Positions 58,321-64,000 of a DNA stretch of 64,000 nt are shown here, piece after piece. The stretch spans positions 189,516,798-189,580,797 of the forward strand of contig JBOZIK010000001.1 of assembly GCA_051453625.1 (NCBI GenBank), read 5' to 3'. The DNA comes from Welwitschia mirabilis (lineage: Eukaryota; Gnetophyta; Gnetopsida; Welwitschiales). Within the stretch, counting starts at the first letter, position 1, and every line of letters begins with the position of its first letter. The position numbers and the translations under genes were made by a program. Under the pieces are notes generated by a model. The model was given only the letters and a program-made list of their open reading frames with translations. It had not been told where the DNA came from and ran no database searches.

Positions 58321-59227
58321 GTAGTAAAAGTAAACTTCAATAATTAGTTAAGTGCCTGATATTGTTCTTCCATAGGTGTAAATTAAGGTAGGACTAGATA
58401 GGGTAACACAACTTTCTATAACTTATAAAAAATGAAAAGATAAAAAAAGTAAAATTATAATTATTGTTAAAAATTAACTAAAATAGTTGGAAAATGAACT
58501 ATTTCCATGGTCTAGCTTGAATCATCCAACTTGTAAAACTTTAAATTTAACAATGTATTGTAACTTTCTAAGATAATCATAAGATTGGTAAGTCATTTAA
58601 AGGCTTGAATCATGGTGATATAATCTCTTTCACCGCATGAGTGTTGGTGAATTACTTAGTCCCTCTAATCCTTAATAGCCCTTCATAAGCATGGAAAATA
58701 TGAACTATTATGCATAAGATCCATTAAATAATAGCAACTAAAAATCTAAAAAGTAACATCAAGAAACTCATTCAATAAGTAAAAGAAAGTAACAATGTGA
58801 TTTTACTTAAACATTAAAAGTATGATGCTACTCACACTAGAAATAAAAAATGAATAACTACTATTCATGAAAAAAATTGTAAATAAGATTACATTAGAGG
58901 ACAAAAGCAAAGTAAGTACAAATTTTTCAAAGCTAGCCTAAAAGCTAGCTCACTCATAAAGGAGGAGTTTAGAATGTCATGTTGACTTAATACTCTAAAT
59001 ATTCCACATATTTTCTATTAGCTAAATCTATTTACAAATGAAGGCATAAGGCCCTTTTATAGGTAAGTATTAGTTAGAGGTGATTGGAAGCCTTTGGCTT
59101 GTAGTGGTAGGAAGGCAGTTACAATATTTGTTATGTAGCTCTAGGTAGAGTCTTTTTCTTCTTTTATTAGATGAAAAATTTGTCTTGTACTTTAGGCAAA
59201 GTAGTTGATATTCATCATATTTTAGTG
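58321..59227. other. Unassigned sequence
   Basis: No domain or repeat was recognised between the broken LINE end and the minisatellites. Confidence 0.35.
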
Positions 59228-59300
59228 TTAGGTGGAATCTTCATCCTGTAGCATTAGGTAGAGTCTTCATCCTATAGCATTAAGTATAGGTTATCATGAT
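59228..59300. repeat. 26-base minisatellite, about 2.8 copies
   Basis: Units starting ttaggtggaatcttcatcct begin at 59228, 59254 and 59280, exactly 26 bases apart. Confidence 0.85.
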
Positions 59301-59346
59301 GAATCTAATAGGAGGCATTTCAAGCCAAATTCCTAGAACAACTAGT

Positions 59347-59515
59347 ACCATTACCACATGTCTTTAATGCCATATCCACATACCACTACCACATGTCTTC
59401 TAACACTACTACCACATGTCTCTAATGCCATCTTCACATACCACTGCCACATGTCTTCTAACATTACTATTACATGTCTTTCAATGCCACTACCACATGC
59501 CACTGTTTAACTCTA
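59347..59515. repeat. 58-base minisatellite, about 2.9 copies
   Basis: Units with a yaccacatgtctytaatgcca core start at 59347, 59405 and 59463, exactly 58 bases apart. Within each unit a related ccacatgtcttcta half-unit appears, so the unit itself looks like an older duplication. Confidence 0.88.
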
Positions 59516-62500
59516 GTTTATTTCATGTGCTTCAAAATAATGCTAGATTCTAGAAAATGTCATGGAAAAATGCATGAGATTAAGTATGGCATAGAAAATA
59601 AATGAAGACATATTTGTATGATGAAATCAATTAAATTAATATCTTTACTATGGTAAATTAGTCAAATATACTTATTTTGAATGTCAATTTTTACATGATA
59701 TCACATCCCCTTGATAGACTTTTGCTAGACTCTTAGAAAAAAGCATGAGAAAGAAATGATTTAACATGGAAAAATTCTAAAGAAAAGTGTTCAAGTATGA
59801 AAATGATATAACCTTTAAAACATTTTTACCAATTCCAGGAAAAAAATAAGGCATAAAAATTACTAAAATTATTTGAAAAATGGATGTCGTACCCCCTAAG
59901 CAAAACTGAACTTTTTCTTCATAGTTTTAAAATATAGAAGAACCTTAATAAAAATTTTAAAAACATGATGAAATACCTTTAGAATACATTCTTCATGAAG
60001 AATCATTTTATTGAAAAAGAGAAGCATGCAAAGCAATACAACTAAGCTATAATGTAAAGAAAGAAAAAAGAAAATATTAAAAGATGCATAAAGTAGAAGG
60101 GAATTCTATGAGAAATTACTAAGTTTCTACATAGATTGTTATAGATGAAAGGGGCGAAAAAATGAGGGGTAAAAAGCAAAGAGGAAGAAGTGGCAGAAAT
60201 GAACGAAAAGATAAAAATAAAGATGATGCAATAAGTGTTAAAATGAGATAGAAAATGGATGAAAACCAAGTTATTATCTACTATTATGAAAAATCATAAC
60301 TTGCCAATGATTTGTGATGATTGTCAATTAGAACAAAAGGTTGTGGAAAAATCTATGAGTTAAGTAGTAAAAAATAAATGATAGCATTAGTGATTACTAT
60401 CAGTAATGTGAGTTTTATATGATAGGTACTTATGAGTTCAGAATGATGAATAGATGATGATGCAATGATTATAGAAGCACAAAGGATGAAGTGATAACAT
60501 AACAGAGAGGCCTATGATGAATAATAATTTAGTAAAATTAAAGCCTTTTATTCTTGATTATATTTTAAACTAATTTAATTCTAGCATGACTTATATAAGG
60601 TATTACATTGCCTACTTGCATATATTTGATAAGGTATTTTAAGTAGATATATAGGATATTAGACAAGTTTATATCTAGATTTACATGATAATTTAGAGCT
60701 AAAATGACAGATACAAAAACATGCAATCTCCATGATATTTTATAGCATTTTTTGAAGTTTAAAATTCTTCCTACTTTGAATTAAACTTCTTACAAACATT
60801 GAAGTTGGTGCATTGCATGAACACTTGTAATAGCCTATCATCCACTTCATTGTCTACATAACTGTACAGATGATAGAATAGTTGAAGCCAATGAAGATGA
60901 TAACTATAATCAATTTGAAAGATGACATTGCATACTTATGAGGTGAAATCATTTATTGTATTGTTTGGATAACTAATAGGACAACATTTATTATAACATT
61001 CCACTGAACATTCATCTAACTTTTGCCATTTACCTATATGTTCTTGCATGGCTATTAGGCTGTGCCTAGGTCTGCTTGTTTATTTTGTTATTTGTATGTT
61101 TATTTATCAATAAGTATCGATTCTATCCTTGACTCCATTTTGTCTTCACTTGTATAAAAAATTCTCCTGATAGGAGATCAAAGGGCCATAGATCCATCTT
61201 TGATAGTTGCATAGAGATGTCTTCCTTGGTGTTGGACTGTGATTCCTCCATTAAGGTGTAACTACTTTGTAACATGGATGTGTTTCAAGATTAATACAAA
61301 GAACTATTTTCTATTTCTTGTGCTTATTGTTATTTATCCCTCATAGTTTATGTTGCTTATGATTTTGTGATAGTTTCTTAAGTGATATATGTTATGAAAG
61401 TGACCTTTATCAAGGTTGAGCATTATTAGTTTAGGTACATTATTCCTTTTCTTTCCTAGATTAACTTTGCATAAGTGTGTTGCATTGTAATTTTCTGCAT
61501 GCATTCTATTTCTATTACTAGAATACATAAGTTTTCCTTCTCAAAATGAATTCTCTTTCTTCTAGCCTGAGCCTTCAATGAATTATGATGTTCAGGTCCA
61601 CTCCCTTCTATAGTAGTATGTTATATTATGCAAAATATCTATATCTATTTGTGAATGATAGGATCTTATTGAGCATAATCATTTACATAAATATGCATCG
61701 TAACATCCTTATGTCATTGCCATGGAAGGCTTCTTAGAGTTTGAGAGTTCTTGTTGTTTAGATGAGTGTTTAGATTTTAGTTCAGATGTTTTCTTGTAGT
61801 AGTATTGTATTTTTGGTTATAGTAGCATAAGTTTCTCTTTTTGCATTTCTCTTTTTGTGTTATGAAATAAATACTTTATTGTTTGATTTATCATCTAGAT
61901 GATGTGTAAAGATGATGACCTATGTGCCTTGAGTTTTTTAATTTTTTACTTTCTTAAAAATATTTAGGTCTTTCTATTGTCTCCTCCATATCCAGATGAC
62001 TTAAGAGAATTACAGTCTGCTTTCTGTGTTTTCTATATCTGTTATTTTGCATTTCTATTCTTTGTGTTTTTTTTAATTTTTGTATGTCTATCATCCAAAC
62101 AATTATGTGGATGACAACATGGATGACACATACTATGCATCAAAATTGAGCATGCTAGAACATGGTAAAATCTAGTAAGAAAGAAAAATATCAGAAAGAA
62201 TAGTTGTTCATAGAGGAAAACATCTAAGGAGATTTGATTAACTTAAAATTTAACTTAGGGATGCATAGTAAAAGTACATAAGTTTTAAAAATTCTAGAAA
62301 TTTCTACATTTATTTCTTTAGAATATAATTTTGTAAAAGAAATTTTTTTATAAGATTATTTCAACCATAGTTTTCAGTTTTTAAATATGTGTAGTTTGTT
62401 ATAAAAGCAAAAGTAAATTGCTTTGCTTAATCCAATCCTTGTTATTGGAACCTCTATAACTACACCTATAAAACGTAATGCCAATGTCATCCTTAGATAA

Positions 62501-62555
62501 TTGATTGCTAATAAAAAATCTAAAATTTAAATTTTTTTTTAATTTACCTTCTAGT
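59516..62555. other. Unassigned, with a possible LTR near 60.9-61.4 kb
   Basis: Around 61155 the plus strand has tgtataaaaaattctcc, and near 61290 there is gattaatacaaagaac, in a setting that could be the promoter and polyadenylation part of an LTR upstream of the gag at 62.56 kb. No primer site or partner LTR was found. Frames 60042-60269 (-) and 61334-61528 (-) have no domain. Confidence 0.25.
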
Positions 62556-62559
62556 AATG

Positions 62560-64000
62560 ATGTCGAGATTAGAAACCTAAATGCTTATCCCATTCTTAGT
62601 GGTAAACATGAAAAAGATCCTTTACAACACATTGCCAACATTGAATAGTTAGTGGTTAGTTTAGGAAATGGTTAAAAAATAATAAGTGATATAACTTACA
62701 TAGTTATTTTTCACATTACTTTAAAAGTTAAAGCTAAACTTTGGTTAAGAATGATTCCTCGTAAAAGTTTGAAATCATAGAGTGAAGTTTAAAAAGCTTT
62801 CATTAAGAAATTCATGAGTGAAATTACCATTAGAAAATGCAAGAAATAAATAACCAACTTCCAATAATATCCTAATGAATATTATGCCTTTACCTATGAG
62901 AGATTTTTCATTGCTTTACATTTGAACCCTATAAATGCTTCTTCTTAAGAAGAATTGGTAGACTACTTTTATAGTCGATTTAATAGTCAAACTAAGTAAC
63001 TAGATATTTTTTTATGTGGAAGACGTTTGTTGAACCTTACTTTAGAAAATAAAGTATTGGAAGAATTAGTGGAAGTGAGTCAAACTTGGCTTAAACCCTT
63101 TCCTAAAGAAAATTAAACTCTAGGTTAAATCATTAAAGATTTTAAAGAGGTTAAGTAAGAAAAATAAGAAATAAAAACTAAAAATAAACCAACTAAGGTC
63201 ATTAAATATTTTACCCCAAGTTTAAAAAAATACACTCAAATGGTTTTAAATGTAAAGATAACAATAGATAAGAGTGGTTGTAACTCTAACTAGTGATCTG
63301 TGCAAAGACAACTATCATGTGATGAAAGAGTGTCTTTTACTGCCAACATAAAGAAAGAATTTATGACAAAGTATGTACTTTCATACTAAAGGTCTTTAAA
63401 GTTTTAAAAAAAAACAAAATCAAAGCTAAAACCAAATCTAAAATCACAACAATTCTCAACCTAGGATGAATGGACAACCCAATTTCAAAAAGTTTCAAAT
63501 AAATCATCTTAATTTTAAACCATTTATAAAGAGATTTAAGAATTTAATTTCCAATTGAATAACTCAAATAAACAAGAAAACTCATCCAACTTACAAAACT
63601 AAGGTGATCCACTTAGAAATTTTATTGATGAGTTGATAAAAATACAAGAAAGAACAAACTCCAACATTAAAAATCTTATGACTATTTTGCAATAAACAAT
63701 GTTTGCTAACCAAATACCATAAGATCACTTGCCGCACAACCTCTACCAAATCAAAATGAAGTTAAGAAATATTTTAAGGTTATGACAAGAAATGAAAATA
63801 AGAAAATACCTCCTACACATAAGGCTTTAACATTTCAAATTAATAAAAATGATGAAGAAGAGAATATAGAAGTTCTAGAAAGTCATTCTTTCTCTTCTTC
63901 TTTAAGTAATATAAAAAAAAAATCTTCTCATAAGAAACTTACTATCCCTTGGTTTGATAGATTAAACACAAATCCTACCTTTGATGAACAACATAAAGAC
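62560..64000 (+). pseudogene. Ty3/gypsy gag (Athila/Tat-like), running off the window
   Basis: The plus strand reads N-A-Y-P-like, G-K-H-E-K-D-P-L-Q-H-I, then A-K-L-W-L, then F-I-K-K-F-M and E-E-L-V-D-Y-F-Y, which fit the retrotransposon gag domain. A zinc knuckle lies at 63292-63333: S-D-L-C-K-D-N-Y-H-V-M-K-E-C, with the first Cys replaced by Ser. From about 63781 the frame is open to the window edge (73 codons, ending L-T-I-P-W-F-D-R-L), similar to the P-x-P-x-R-L linker before protease in Athila elements. This last piece has no stop before the edge. Earlier parts contain several Gln-to-stop changes. Confidence 0.75.
63781..64000 (+). pseudogene. Open C-terminal gag piece continuing past the edge
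   Basis: The frame from the Met at 63781 has no stop in 73 codons. It is acidic and Ser-rich in the middle (D-E-E-E-N-I-E-V-L-E) and ends in the gag-protease linker. Pol should follow outside the window. Confidence 0.55.

Noticed and set aside
62080-62200. Primer-binding site upstream of the 62.56 kb gag
   Set aside because: A tggtaaaatctag stretch is too different from known primer sites and has no LTR end next to it.
1-64000. tRNA, rRNA, CRISPR arrays, bacterial operons or organelle inserts
   Set aside because: No cloverleaf-like or rRNA-like conserved stretch, no regular repeat-spacer pattern and no organelle gene was recognised.

Overview
This window looks like a very AT-rich stretch of plant nuclear heterochromatin. 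The evidence is Ty3/gypsy (including an Athila/Tat-like element with its characteristic primer-binding site), a SIRE-like Ty1/copia with an env-like frame, a TRIM with a tRNA-iMet-type primer site, a plant-type L1 LINE and small CACTA-like elements, lying in DNA with almost no CpG. I cannot name the species. I found no intact protein-coding gene, no tRNA or rRNA gene, no CRISPR array and no prokaryotic feature. All assignments come from reading translations by eye; none has been searched against a database.

Layout. 1-3820: decayed Ty3/gypsy on the minus strand (RNase H, RT, protease, gag, primer site, LTR). 4780-5340: gypsy gag tail on the plus strand. About 5400-9270: SIRE-like copia on the minus strand (LTR, polypurine tract, env-like frame, RNase H, RT). 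9947-11483: short LTR element with no pol. 11.5-18.8 kb: mostly unassigned, with small tandem duplications and one assembly gap. 18.86-19.49 kb: tandem TRIM array with a gap inside it. 20.27-21.4 kb: CpG-bearing island with an unidentified decayed exon-like frame. 24.53-25.36 kb: first copy of a repeat that recurs at 51.53-52.60 kb. 25.96-27.6 kb: gypsy gag on the plus strand. 27.6-27.9 and 37.9-38.25 kb: two CACTA-like short elements. About 35.9-36.3 kb: fragment of a leucine-rich-repeat gene. 38.25-49.72 kb: a nearly complete Athila-type gypsy on the minus strand with both LTRs. 49.72-50.19 kb: gypsy protease on the plus strand. 50.28-51.32 kb: LTR plus a coiled-coil gag-like frame on the minus strand. 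55.1-58.3 kb: L1 LINE on the plus strand. 59.2-59.5 kb: two minisatellites. 62.56-64.0 kb: gypsy gag on the plus strand, running off the edge.

One theme links the regions. Recognisable frames are broken mainly where one C-to-T (or G-to-A) step turns Gln, Arg or Trp codons into stops, and CpG is missing except in a few islands. That is the expected footprint of long-term cytosine methylation on silenced transposons. Three islands (about 10.93-11.19, 20.3-21.4 and 24.43-24.73 kb) keep CpG and stand out as either younger, unmethylated or once-genic DNA. I did not find a new biological system. The best leads are the unidentified frame at 20.5-20.8 kb, the glutamine-to-stop coiled-coil frame at 50.3-51.0 kb, and the paired repeat copies that record directional CpG loss.
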